Shown piece by piece: positions 1 to 5,580 of a stretch of DNA of 8,406 bases. The stretch is from Psychrobacter sp. (GTDB taxonomy: Bacteria > Pseudomonadota > Gammaproteobacteria > Pseudomonadales > Moraxellaceae). The DNA lies in contig JAHHUJ010000084.1 in assembly GCA_020024075.1 (NCBI GenBank), forward strand, positions 1 through 8,406. Reading direction: 5' to 3'. Numbering within the stretch: position 1 is the stretch's first letter; every line of letters begins with the position of its first letter. Position numbers and translations under genes: made by a program. The notes beneath the pieces are model-generated. The model was not told the origin of the DNA. It did not search any database and saw only the letters and a list, made by a program, of their open reading frames with translations.

Positions 1-54
1 CCTGAGAAGACGGCTGCCAAACGTGGCAAATCTGTAGACGAAATATTGGGCTAA
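1..54 (+). CDS. rpsE: 30S ribosomal protein S5, 3' end only
   Basis: Only the last 17 codons and the TAA stop are inside the window; the start lies to the left. The visible tail includes AAKRGKSVDEILG, the typical C-terminus of bacterial S5, a small-subunit protein involved in decoding accuracy and assembly. It is followed after 18 bases by rpmD, the usual spc-operon order. The identification rests on this short tail plus the gene order. Confidence 0.93.
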   Translation, partial: PEKTAAKRGKSVDEILG

Positions 55-72
55 TGAAGTAGGTGAGCTTTA

Positions 73-252
73 ATGAAATCAATGAAAGTAACACAATTAA
101 AATCAGGTGCCCATCGCCTCAAGAGCCATAAAGCGTCTTTAAAAGGTTTGGGTCTACGCCGTATCGGTCATACTGTAGAGGTTGAAGATACACCTTCTAC
201 TCGTGGCATGGTAAATCGCGTCAACTACATGGTTAAAGTGGAGGAAGCGTAA
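73..252 (+). CDS. rpmD: 50S ribosomal protein L30
   Basis: This 59-residue protein has the same length as E. coli L30. The central block GLGLRRIGHTVEVEDTP and the ending NYMVKVEE are family hallmarks. L30 is a small peripheral protein of the large subunit. The ATG at 73 follows AGGTGA (61-66) at good spacing; a second ATG at codon 4 is possible, but the length match favours the first. The stop overlaps the rplO start by one base (TAATG), so translation of the two genes is probably coupled. The gene sits between rpsE and rplO as in most Gammaproteobacteria. No anomaly is seen. Confidence 0.96.
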   Translation: MKSMKVTQLKSGAHRLKSHKASLKGLGLRRIGHTVEVEDTPSTRGMVNRVNYMVKVEEA

Positions 253-701
253 TGGGACTTAAATTAAACGAATTATCACCAGGTATAGGCGCCAAAAAGA
301 CTGCACACCGTAAAGGTCGTGGTATCGGTTCTGGCCTAGGCAAAACTGGTGGCCGTGGTGTTAAAGGTCAAAAATCACGTTCTGGATCAAGCATTCGTAC
401 AGGTTTTGAAGGTGGTCAAATGCCTTTATTCCGTCGTGTACCTAAGTTTGGTTTTACCAGTCAAATGGCTATGACTACTGCTGAAGTACGTCTATCTGAA
501 CTTAATAAGATCGATGGCGATGTAGTAAGCGTTGAAACTTTAAAAGAAGCTAACATTATCCGTCATGACATGAAACGTGCGCGTATCATCTTATCTGGCG
601 AGATTACTAAAGCTTATACATTTAAAGGTGTTAAAGTGACCAAAGGTGCTAAAGCTGCTATTGAAGCTGCTGGTGGCACAGTTGAGGAAACTCAGGAGTA
701 A
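252..701 (+). CDS. rplO: 50S ribosomal protein L15
   Basis: The protein has 149 residues, slightly longer than E. coli L15 (144). The N-terminal part is a glycine- and arginine-rich basic extension (about residues 10-60, with GRGIGSGLGKTGGRG and GFEGGQMPLFRR) that threads into 23S rRNA. The C-terminal part (about 75-145) is the globular domain. L15 acts late in large-subunit assembly. The start shares its A with the rpmD stop, and GGAGG at 240-244 inside the rpmD end gives a 7-base spacing. Only 5 bases separate its stop from the secY start, so rpmD, rplO and secY are one message. The last residues (TVEETQE) look like a lineage-specific acidic tail. Confidence 0.97.
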   Translation: MGLKLNELSPGIGAKKTAHRKGRGIGSGLGKTGGRGVKGQKSRSGSSIRTGFEGGQMPLFRRVPKFGFTSQMAMTTAEVRLSELNKIDGDVVSVETLKEANIIRHDMKRARIILSGEITKAYTFKGVKVTKGAKAAIEAAGGTVEETQE

Positions 702-706
702 TTTAA

Positions 707-2038
707 ATGGCGAAGCAATCTGTGCCTACCTCTGCAATTCCGATGAATCCGCTTGTCTTTATTCGTAAGTATGATGAGCTATGGAGTCGCTTGTTGTTTT
801 TGATGGGGGCGCTGGTTGTTTACCGTTTAGGTTCACACATTCCAGTTCCTGGTATTAATCCAGTTAGTCTAGCTGATTTATTCTCTCGAAACGAAAACAC
901 CATTTTGAGTATGTTCAATATGTTCTCAGGTGGTGCTTTAGAGAGAATGTCAATTATGGCTTTAGGTATCATGCCATATATCTCAGCTTCAATTATTGTA
1001 CAGATGATGTCGGCTGTACTGCCGTCATTAGAAGCTTTGAAAAAAGAAGGAGAGTCTGGTCGTCGTAAATTGAATAAATATACACGGCAAGGGACTCTCT
1101 TTTTGGCATCCATCCAAGCCATCTTTATGTGTACTGGATTAATCAGTCAAAACCTGACATTGTCTTCAGGATTAACATTTTATATACCTGCTGTAAGCTC
1201 CCTTGTAGCAGGCGCCATGTTCTTGATGTGGCTTGGTGAGCAAATTACAGAACGCGGTGTGGGCAATGGTATTTCAATGCTTATTTTTGCAAGCATTGTG
1301 GCCAGTGTGCCTAGTATGTTAGGTCAGTCTTTTGAGATGGTGAAAAACGATCCGCAAAGTCTGATTGTACTGTTGGTATTTGCGGTATTAGGTATTGCAG
1401 TGACAGCGGGTATTGTGTTTATTGAAAGAGCACAACGTCGTATCCCTGTAAACTATGCGCAAAAGCAGCAGCTAGGTCGTAAAATTTATGCAAATCAACA
1501 ATCTCACTTACCGCTGAAAATTAATATGGCCGGGGTTATCCCAGCTATTTTCGCAAGTGCATTGTTGATGTTCCCTGCAAGTTTAGGACAATGGGTAGGT
1601 AACTCTGCCGATCCTAGTGCATGGCAGCAATTTTTACAAACCATGTCATTGGTTCTGGCACCGGGTCAGCCATTATATTTGGTCTTATTTGGTGCAATGA
1701 TTATTTTCTTCTGTTACTTCTATACCGCGCTAGTGTTTAGCCCAAGAGAAGTGGCAGAGAACTTGAAGCGTAGTGGTGCTTATATCCCAGGTATCAGACC
1801 TGGTTTACAAACCCAGCGTTATCTAGATCATGTATTAAACCGTCTTACCTTTATCGGGGCGATTTATATGACCGTGATTTGTTTAATGCCGATGCTACTA
1901 CAGTCTTCATTTGGCATACCATTCCACCTAGGTGGGACATCACTTTTAATTATGGTAGTCGTGGTTATGGATTTCATTTCACAGCTACAGGCTCACTTAA
2001 TGACACATCAGTATCATGACCAGACTCTAATCAGATAG
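707..2038 (+). CDS. secY: Protein translocase channel subunit SecY
   Basis: This 443-residue integral membrane protein is the pore of the SecYEG translocon, which exports unfolded proteins and inserts membrane proteins with SecA or the ribosome. About ten membrane helices can be seen (roughly 24-44, 77-103, 125-147, 155-177, 187-207, 219-240, 271-295, 317-343, 376-396, 404-425). The plug region follows helix 1 (around NTILSMFNMFSGG, 64-76). The cytoplasmic C4 loop has ERAQRRIPVNYAQ (240-252). The C5 loop has SPREVAENLKRSGAYIPGIRPG, where R364 matches the essential E. coli R357. The length equals E. coli SecY. AGGAG at 694-698 precedes the ATG by 8 bases. Its place between rplO and rpmJ is the standard spc-operon position. 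Confidence 0.98.
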   Translation: MAKQSVPTSAIPMNPLVFIRKYDELWSRLLFLMGALVVYRLGSHIPVPGINPVSLADLFSRNENTILSMFNMFSGGALERMSIMALGIMPYISASIIVQMMSAVLPSLEALKKEGESGRRKLNKYTRQGTLFLASIQAIFMCTGLISQNLTLSSGLTFYIPAVSSLVAGAMFLMWLGEQITERGVGNGISMLIFASIVASVPSMLGQSFEMVKNDPQSLIVLLVFAVLGIAVTAGIVFIERAQRRIPVNYAQKQQLGRKIYANQQSHLPLKINMAGVIPAIFASALLMFPASLGQWVGNSADPSAWQQFLQTMSLVLAPGQPLYLVLFGAMIIFFCYFYTALVFSPREVAENLKRSGAYIPGIRPGLQTQRYLDHVLNRLTFIGAIYMTVICLMPMLLQSSFGIPFHLGGTSLLIMVVVVMDFISQLQAHLMTHQYHDQTLIR

Positions 2039-2090
2039 TTTTAATTTATATTTAAAGCTTTTGAATAGGTCTGTTCAATAGGAGAAAATT

Positions 2091-2207
2091 ATGAAAGTTC
2101 AAGCATCTGTTAAGAAAATTTGTGGTAGCTGTAAAGTAGTTCGCCGTAAAGGTAAAGTACACGTTATCTGTAAAGCAGAACCACGTCATAAACAGCGTCA
2201 AGGTTAA
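2091..2207 (+). CDS. rpmJ: 50S ribosomal protein L36, zinc-binding form
   Basis: This is a 38-residue protein starting MKVQASVKKICGSCKVVRRK. L36 is the smallest protein of the large subunit. Cys11, Cys14, Cys27 and His33 form the zinc-ribbon ligand set, so this is the C+ (zinc-dependent) version. The length matches the family. AGGAG at 2080-2084 lies 6 bases before the ATG. It follows secY by 52 bases and is the last gene of the spc operon, as in E. coli. The zinc-free paralogue often used under zinc starvation is not in this window. Confidence 0.97.
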   Translation: MKVQASVKKICGSCKVVRRKGKVHVICKAEPRHKQRQG

Positions 2208-2235
2208 TTGTTAATTTTTGTATTTTAGAGTAATT

Positions 2236-2241
2236 TATAAT
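2236..2241 (+). promoter_or_regulatory. Possible -10 box upstream of the alpha-operon leader
   Basis: A perfect TATAAT lies 29 bases after the rpmJ stop. No good -35 sits at 16-18 bases; TTGTTA at 2208-2213 matches partly but is 22 bases away. If used, it would give an rpsM leader of about 190 bases that contains both paired structures listed below. In DNA this AT-rich, a chance hexamer is quite possible. Confidence 0.25.
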
Positions 2242-2271
2242 ACAGATAACGAATTAGACTTGAAAATTTAG

Positions 2272-2293
2272 GGCGGATGAGCTATCATCCGCC
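2272..2293 (+). terminator. Perfect GC-rich hairpin after rpmJ; possible spc terminator or attenuator
   Basis: GGCGGATGA (2272-2280) and TCATCCGCC (2285-2293) form a perfect 9-base-pair stem with the 4-base loop GCTA. It is the strongest simple hairpin in the gap between the spc and alpha operons, where E. coli ends spc transcription. There is no T-run directly after it; the first T-rich stretch is around 2314-2323, so a classic Rho-independent terminator is not shown. It could instead be an attenuator, an RNA-processing or stability hairpin, or part of the rpsM leader. Confidence 0.45.
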
Positions 2294-2295
2294 AC

Positions 2296-2368
2296 TTGCC
2301 GTCGTTTACTTACTTTGTTTTTTGGTGTTATAACTTTAATCCCAGTTGCAATGTTAAGTAAATGGCAA
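2296..2368 (+). promoter_or_regulatory. Candidate structured leader RNA upstream of rpsM
   Basis: TTTACTTA (2305-2312) pairs perfectly with TAAGTAAA (2355-2362). Outside it, TTGCC (2296-2300) pairs with GGCAA (2364-2368), separated by a 4-by-1 internal loop. The result is a 13-pair interrupted stem closing a 42-base loop, starting 2 bases after the preceding hairpin. In E. coli, S4 represses this operon by binding a pseudoknot in the rpsM leader. The position fits a comparable element, but this stem does not itself cover the rpsM ribosome binding site. Function is inferred from position and pairing only. Confidence 0.4.
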
Positions 2369-2400
2369 AATCTGAAACATAAGTCTGAATATATTTTTTA

Positions 2401-2406
2401 TATAAT
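2401..2406 (+). promoter_or_regulatory. rpsM: Possible -10 box of an rpsM-proximal promoter
   Basis: A perfect TATAAT lies 33 bases before the rpsM start codon inside a very AT-rich run. The -35 region at 16-18 bases upstream (around CATAAG, 2378-2383) is poor, so recognition would rely on the -10 box or on activators. Transcription from here would begin near 2413 and skip the paired structures upstream, leaving a leader of under 30 bases. Confidence 0.4.
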
Positions 2407-2439
2407 AAAGACTCATTTTTCATAACTGGAGAGAAATCA

Positions 2440-2796
2440 ATGGCTCGTATTGCCGGCGTCAACATCCCGGATAACAAGCATGCAGTGATTTCATTGACTT
2501 ATATCTTTGGTATTGGTCGTACTACCGCTCAGAAGATCTTAGCAGCGGTTGGTATCGAACCTACTACTAAAGTGAGTCAATTAGATGACGCACAGCTTGA
2601 TGCTATCCGTGCAGAAGTTGGTAACTACATGACAGAGGGTGACCTACGTCGTGAAGTTTCAATGAATATCAAGCGTTTGGTCGACTTAGGTTGTTACCGT
2701 GGCATCCGCCATCGTCGTAACTTACCTGTAAGAGGTCAAAACACGAAGAATAACGCTCGTACTCGTAAGGGTCCGATTCGTTCAATTAAAAGATAA
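2440..2796 (+). CDS. rpsM: 30S ribosomal protein S13
   Basis: The 118-residue protein has the length of E. coli S13. It begins MARIAGVNIPDNK, carries the helix-two-turn-helix region with YIFGIGRTTAQKIL (21-34), and ends in the basic tail HRRNLPVRGQNTKNNARTRKGP (91-112) that reaches toward the tRNA sites. S13 sits in the 30S head and contacts L5 of the large subunit. GGAG at 2428-2431 precedes the ATG by 8 bases. It is the first gene of the alpha operon, preceded by the long leader region and followed after 20 bases by rpsK. In E. coli its translation start is the target of S4 repression. Confidence 0.98.
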   Translation: MARIAGVNIPDNKHAVISLTYIFGIGRTTAQKILAAVGIEPTTKVSQLDDAQLDAIRAEVGNYMTEGDLRREVSMNIKRLVDLGCYRGIRHRRNLPVRGQNTKNNARTRKGPIRSIKR

Positions 2797-2816
2797 TTAA
2801 CTTAGGAAGCTAAAAG

Positions 2817-3209
2817 ATGGCAAAAGACACCCGTGGTCGTAAAAAAACGGCACGTCGTTCGGTATCCGAGGGCGTAGCCCACATTCATGCGTCTTTTAAT
2901 AACACCATTGTAACGATTACTGATCGTCAAGGTAATGCATTGGCTTGGGCCACCTCAGGTGGACAAGGCTTCCGTGGTTCACGTAAATCTACACCATTTG
3001 CAGCCCAGGTTGCCGCTGAAGTTGCTGGTAAAGCAGCTCAAGAAACTTATGGTGTAAAAAATGTCGATGTTCTGGTTAAAGGTCCAGGACCGGGTCGTGA
3101 GTCTGCGGTAAGAGCCTTAGGTGCATTAGGTTATAAAATTAACAGCATATCTGATGTAACCCCAATCCCACACAACGGTTGCCGTCCGCCTAAAAAGCGT
3201 CGCGTATAA
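2817..3209 (+). CDS. rpsK: 30S ribosomal protein S11
   Basis: The 130-residue protein is one residue longer than E. coli S11. Conserved blocks are GVAHIHASFNNTIVTITD (19-36), the GFRGSRKSTPFAAQ stretch (51-64), GPGPGRESAVRAL (89-101) and the C-terminal IPHNGCRPPKKRRV (117-130). S11 forms part of the 30S platform near the mRNA exit channel. AGGA at 2804-2807 serves as ribosome binding site, 9 bases before the ATG. The gap after it to rpsD is 112 bases, much longer than the gaps elsewhere in this operon, and contains structured sequence. Confidence 0.98.
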   Translation: MAKDTRGRKKTARRSVSEGVAHIHASFNNTIVTITDRQGNALAWATSGGQGFRGSRKSTPFAAQVAAEVAGKAAQETYGVKNVDVLVKGPGPGRESAVRALGALGYKINSISDVTPIPHNGCRPPKKRRV

Positions 3210-3219
3210 ACTATTGTTG

Positions 3220-3255
3220 CCGTATTTTTTGCTTTATTTATAGCAAATTATACGG
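3220..3255 (+). promoter_or_regulatory. Hairpin in the rpsK-rpsD gap
   Basis: CCGTAT (3220-3225) pairs with ATACGG (3250-3255), and TTTGCT (3228-3233) pairs with AGCAAA (3242-3247). A symmetrical TT/TT internal loop separates the two helices, and the end loop is the 8 bases TTATTTAT. It starts 11 bases after the rpsK stop. No T-run follows, so it does not look like a simple terminator. A role in mRNA processing, partial attenuation or rpsD translation control is possible but not shown. Confidence 0.5.
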
Positions 3256-3261
3256 TGTGTG

Positions 3262-3306
3262 TATTAAGACGAAATTACCGTTACAAGTTACTATTAAGAC
3301 GTAACT
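3262..3306 (+). repeat. Imperfect 15-base direct repeat with a hairpin next to the rpsD ribosome binding site
   Basis: TATTAAGACG occurs at 3262-3271 and again at 3292-3301, exactly 30 bases apart. The match continues with two differences to 3276 and 3306 (13 of 15 identical). The second copy lies in a potential hairpin, AGTTAC (3286-3291) with GTAACT (3301-3306). A second GTTAC at 3280-3284 offers an alternative partner. AAGGAG, the rpsD ribosome binding site, begins 2 bases later at 3308. Confidence 0.5.
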
Positions 3307-3321
3307 CAAGGAGACACAAGC

Positions 3322-3963
3322 ATGGCCCGTTATATAGGTCCAAAATTAAAGTTGTCGCGTCGTGAAGGTACTGATTTACAATTAAAATCAGGTGTGAAGC
3401 CTTATGACGTTAAAACTAAAAAAGCAGGTCGCGTGCCTGGCCAACATGGCAACACTCGTAATAAAGCTTCTGAATACTCGCTACAGTTGCGTGAGAAGCA
3501 AAAAGTTAAGCGTATGTATGGCGTTTTAGAGCGTCAATTCGCTAACTACTATAAAGAATCTGCCCGTGCTCGTGGCGCAACTGGTGAACACCTATTGCAA
3601 ATGCTAGAGCGTCGTTTAGATAACGTAGTATATCGTATGGGCTTTGGCTCAACTCGTGCTGAAGCACGTCAGTTAGTAAGCCACCGTGCGATTATGCTTA
3701 AAAAAGCAGGTCGTGATGAGTTTGTTCGTGTGAATATTCCATCTATCCAAGTTCAAGATGGCGATGTAATCGCTATTCATGAAAAAGCGAAAGAACAGTT
3801 ACGTATTAAGAATGCTATTGAACTTGCTACCCAACGTGGTATCCCTGAGTGGTTAGACGTTGATCATAGCAAAATGCAAGGTACATTTAAGCAAGCTCCA
3901 GATCGTATTGATCTACCTGCAGAAATCACCGAAAGCTTAATCGTTGAATTGTATTCTAAATAA
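3322..3963 (+). CDS. rpsD: 30S ribosomal protein S4, with an insertion in the S4 domain
   Basis: The 213-residue protein starts MARYIGPKLKLSRREGTDL and ends ITESLIVELYSK, both diagnostic for S4. S4 binds 16S rRNA first during 30S assembly and, in E. coli, represses the alpha operon and takes part in rRNA antitermination. The N-terminal region (about 1-95) lacks zinc-ligand cysteines. The S4 RNA-binding domain (about 96-160) has RLDNVVYRMGFGSTRAEARQLVSHRAIM. The usual short turn after it (E. coli VNGRVVNIAS) reads LKKAGRDEFVRVNIPS (126-141), about six residues longer, which explains most of the excess over E. coli S4 (206). AAGGAGA at 3308-3314 precedes the ATG. The reading frame is intact throughout. 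Confidence 0.97.
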   Translation: MARYIGPKLKLSRREGTDLQLKSGVKPYDVKTKKAGRVPGQHGNTRNKASEYSLQLREKQKVKRMYGVLERQFANYYKESARARGATGEHLLQMLERRLDNVVYRMGFGSTRAEARQLVSHRAIMLKKAGRDEFVRVNIPSIQVQDGDVIAIHEKAKEQLRIKNAIELATQRGIPEWLDVDHSKMQGTFKQAPDRIDLPAEITESLIVELYSK

Positions 3964-3992
3964 TCGCTAACAATAATTTGATTAACTAATCG

Positions 3993-4008
3993 AGGTGACA
4001 ATATGATG
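3993..4008 (+). promoter_or_regulatory. rpoA: rpoA ribosome binding site with two tandem ATG codons
   Basis: AGGTG (3993-3997) is followed by ATGATG. The first ATG (4003) is 5 bases away and the second (4006) 8 bases, so the second has the more usual spacing. The two starts differ by a single methionine, and the sequence alone cannot say which dominates. Confidence 0.6.
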
Positions 4009-5010
4009 CTAAATGCTACTGAGTTTCTGACCCCTAATGCCATTAATGTGGATGCGGTTGATGAAACCAACGCAAAAGTCACGCTCGAGCCGTTAGAACG
4101 CGGCTTTGGGCATACCCTAGGTAATGCCCTTCGTCGCATTCTTTTATCTTCGTTACCTGGTGCAGCGGTAATTGAAGCAGAAATTGAAGGGGTGGATCAC
4201 GAATATTCAACTCTTGAAGGTCTGCAAGAAGACGTTCTAGATTTATTGTTAAATCTAAAAGGTCTTGCGATTACTATGCACGATCAAAATGAAGTGTTTT
4301 TGACACTAGACAAAAAAGGTCCAGGCATTATCACTGCGGCAGATATAGAACTGCCACATAACGTTGAGATTGTTAACCCTGATTTGGTTCTAGGTACGCT
4401 AGGTGATCGTGGTCATCTAAAAATGCGCTTACGTGTGGTTATGGGCCGTGGTTATGAGCCTGCCAACCTTCGCCGTGAAGATGGTGACACGAAGGCCATT
4501 GGTCGCTTGAAATTGGATGCTAGCTTTAGCCCAGTTTCACGTGTGGCTTACCAAGTTGAAAACGCTCGTGTTGAACAGCGTACGGATTTAGACCGTCTAA
4601 TCATTGAATTAGAAACCAATGGTACGATCGATCCTGAAGAAGCAATTCGCAAAGCAGCAACTATTTTGCAGCAACAAATCTCTATTTTTGTAGATTTAGA
4701 AGCAGAAGAAGCGCCAGAGCCTGTGAAAGAGAAAGAAGAGGTTGATCCTGTGCTATTACGCCCAGTAGATGACCTTGAACTAACGGTTCGCTCAGCCAAC
4801 TGTTTAAAAGCTGAAAACATTTACTATATCGGCGATTTGGTTCAGCGTTCAGAAACTGAACTGCTTAAAACACCAAACCTTGGTAAGAAATCATTAACCG
4901 AAATTAAAGACGTATTAGCGTCTAAAGGTCTTGAACTGGATATGCGCCTAGAAAACTGGCCACCAGCGGATCTACGTGTTGATGATCGTTTTTCTTACCG
5001 TAGCCGTTAA
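4003..5010 (+). CDS. rpoA: DNA-directed RNA polymerase subunit alpha
   Basis: This is a 335-residue protein (E. coli 329). The N-terminal domain (about 25-235) dimerises and scaffolds beta and beta'; it shows LEPLERGFGHTLGNALRRILLSSLPG (28-53). An acidic linker (about 232-248, EAEEAPEPVKEKEEVD) leads to the C-terminal domain (about 251-320). That domain has VRSANCLKAENI and TPNLGKKSLTEIKDVL, the surface that binds UP elements and activators; R263 corresponds to E. coli R265. The extreme C-terminus (RVDDRFSYRSR) is longer and more basic than in E. coli. It lies 39 bases after rpsD and 20 bases before rplQ, in the classic alpha operon. Confidence 0.98.
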   Translation: MMLNATEFLTPNAINVDAVDETNAKVTLEPLERGFGHTLGNALRRILLSSLPGAAVIEAEIEGVDHEYSTLEGLQEDVLDLLLNLKGLAITMHDQNEVFLTLDKKGPGIITAADIELPHNVEIVNPDLVLGTLGDRGHLKMRLRVVMGRGYEPANLRREDGDTKAIGRLKLDASFSPVSRVAYQVENARVEQRTDLDRLIIELETNGTIDPEEAIRKAATILQQQISIFVDLEAEEAPEPVKEKEEVDPVLLRPVDDLELTVRSANCLKAENIYYIGDLVQRSETELLKTPNLGKKSLTEIKDVLASKGLELDMRLENWPPADLRVDDRFSYRSR

Positions 5011-5016
5011 ACTATT

Positions 5017-5033
5017 AAGGATATTTGACCATG
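5017..5033 (+). promoter_or_regulatory. rplQ: rplQ ribosome binding site that fixes the ATG start
   Basis: AAGGA (5017-5021) is 9 bases before the ATG at 5031 but only 3 bases before the in-frame TTG at 5025. This spacing, and the near-universal MRHR start of L17, select the ATG. Confidence 0.85.
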
Positions 5034-5390
5034 CGACATCGTAAGAGTGGAGTTAAGCTGGGTCGCACCGGCAGCCATCGTAAGGCTATGTTTCAAAACA
5101 TGGCAAACTCGTTGTTTGAACATGAATTGATTAAAACAACATTGCCTAAAGCAAAAGAGCTTCGCCGTGTGGCTGAGCCTTTGATTACTTTGGCAAAAGA
5201 AGACAGTGTTGCTAACCGCCGTTTGGCATTCAGCCGTATGCGTAACAAAGATATGGTTGGTAAGTTATTCGGTACTTTAGCACCACGTTATCAAAACCGT
5301 CCAGGTGGTTACCTACGCATTATTAAATGTGGTAATCGTGACGGTGATAATGCACCTATGGCTTATGTTGAACTGGTTGATCGCGACTAG
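5031..5390 (+). CDS. rplQ: 50S ribosomal protein L17
   Basis: The 119-residue protein begins MRHRKSGVKLGRTGSHRKAMF, the L17 signature. It continues through NMANSLFEHELIKTTLPKAKELRRVAEPLITLAK to the C-terminal RPGGYLRIIKCGNRDGDNAPMAYVELVD. L17 lies near the peptide exit tunnel of the large subunit. An in-frame TTG two codons upstream could lengthen it, but ribosome-binding-site spacing and family start argue against that. It is about eight residues shorter than E. coli L17 (127), because it ends right after the conserved VELVD block. It is the last gene of the alpha operon and is followed by a strong terminator. Confidence 0.98.
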   Translation: MRHRKSGVKLGRTGSHRKAMFQNMANSLFEHELIKTTLPKAKELRRVAEPLITLAKEDSVANRRLAFSRMRNKDMVGKLFGTLAPRYQNRPGGYLRIIKCGNRDGDNAPMAYVELVDRD

Positions 5391-5419
5391 TTTTCAATCA
5401 TGCTATAAGTTGTTATCAT

Positions 5420-5453
5420 AAAAAAACCTCAGTCTTTTGACTGGGGTTTTTTT
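5420..5453. terminator. Rho-independent terminator, probably bidirectional
   Basis: CCTCAGTC (5427-5434) pairs with GACTGGGG (5439-5446) through one T-G wobble and a TTTT loop. A run of seven A (5420-5426) precedes the stem and seven T (5447-5453) follow it. On the plus strand this ends the alpha operon 30 bases after rplQ. The mirrored A-run gives a U-run on the minus strand too, so it can also stop readthrough from yciO, whose stop is 130 bases away. Confidence 0.93.
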
Positions 5454-5479
5454 ATTCATTAAAATTATATTGTGATGAT

Positions 5480-5499
5480 GCCAAATCTATAGATTTGGC
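5480..5499. repeat. Perfect 20-base palindrome in the rplQ-yciO gap
   Basis: GCCAAATC, TATA, GATTTGGC reads identically on both strands. GAT (5477-5479) and ATC (5501-5503) extend the symmetry if one T at 5500 is bulged out. No T-run follows on either strand. It could be a protein-binding site, a dispersed palindromic repeat or an extra RNA hairpin. It lies between two convergent gene ends, where no promoter is expected. Confidence 0.6.
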
Positions 5500-5550
5500 T
5501 ATCGAGTAACATAAGTATAGAAGCTATAAGTAGGAGTTTGCCAATTCTAA

Positions 5551-5580
5551 CAAAAATAAGATACTTTATAGAAAAAGTAT
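5551..5580 (-). terminator. Weak AT-rich terminator candidate after yciO
   Basis: Read on the minus strand, ATACTTT (5580-5574) and AAAGTAT (5567-5561) form a perfect 7-base-pair stem with a 6-base loop. It starts 2 bases after the yciO stop and is followed by CTTATTTTTG. The stem has only two G-C pairs, so it would be a weak terminator; the stronger one at 5420-5453 probably backs it up. Confidence 0.4.

Noticed and set aside
820..1122. Antisense open frame inside secY
   Set aside because: It lies wholly opposite a certain secY reading frame and has no recognisable family, so it is a coding shadow.
2061..2084. TTGAA/TTCAA pairing and doubled AATAGG just before the rpmJ ribosome binding site
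   Set aside because: The stem is only five AT-rich pairs and the repeat is six bases, which chance explains in this sequence.
3864..4139. Minus-strand open frame across the rpsD-rpoA junction
   Set aside because: It overlaps the conserved ends of two certain genes, and I see no promoter or family match for it.
4548..4820. Minus-strand open frame inside rpoA
   Set aside because: It is low-complexity and serine-rich, as expected for the reverse of the rpoA linker, and is a shadow.
5025..5030. TTG start two codons upstream of the rplQ ATG
   Set aside because: It is only 3 bases from the AAGGA ribosome binding site, and L17 proteins start MRHR, which corresponds to the ATG at 5031.
5402..5531. 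GCTATAAGT repeated at 5402-5410 and 5523-5531
   Set aside because: A nine-base AT-rich match without further similarity around it is not convincing as a repeat or attachment site.
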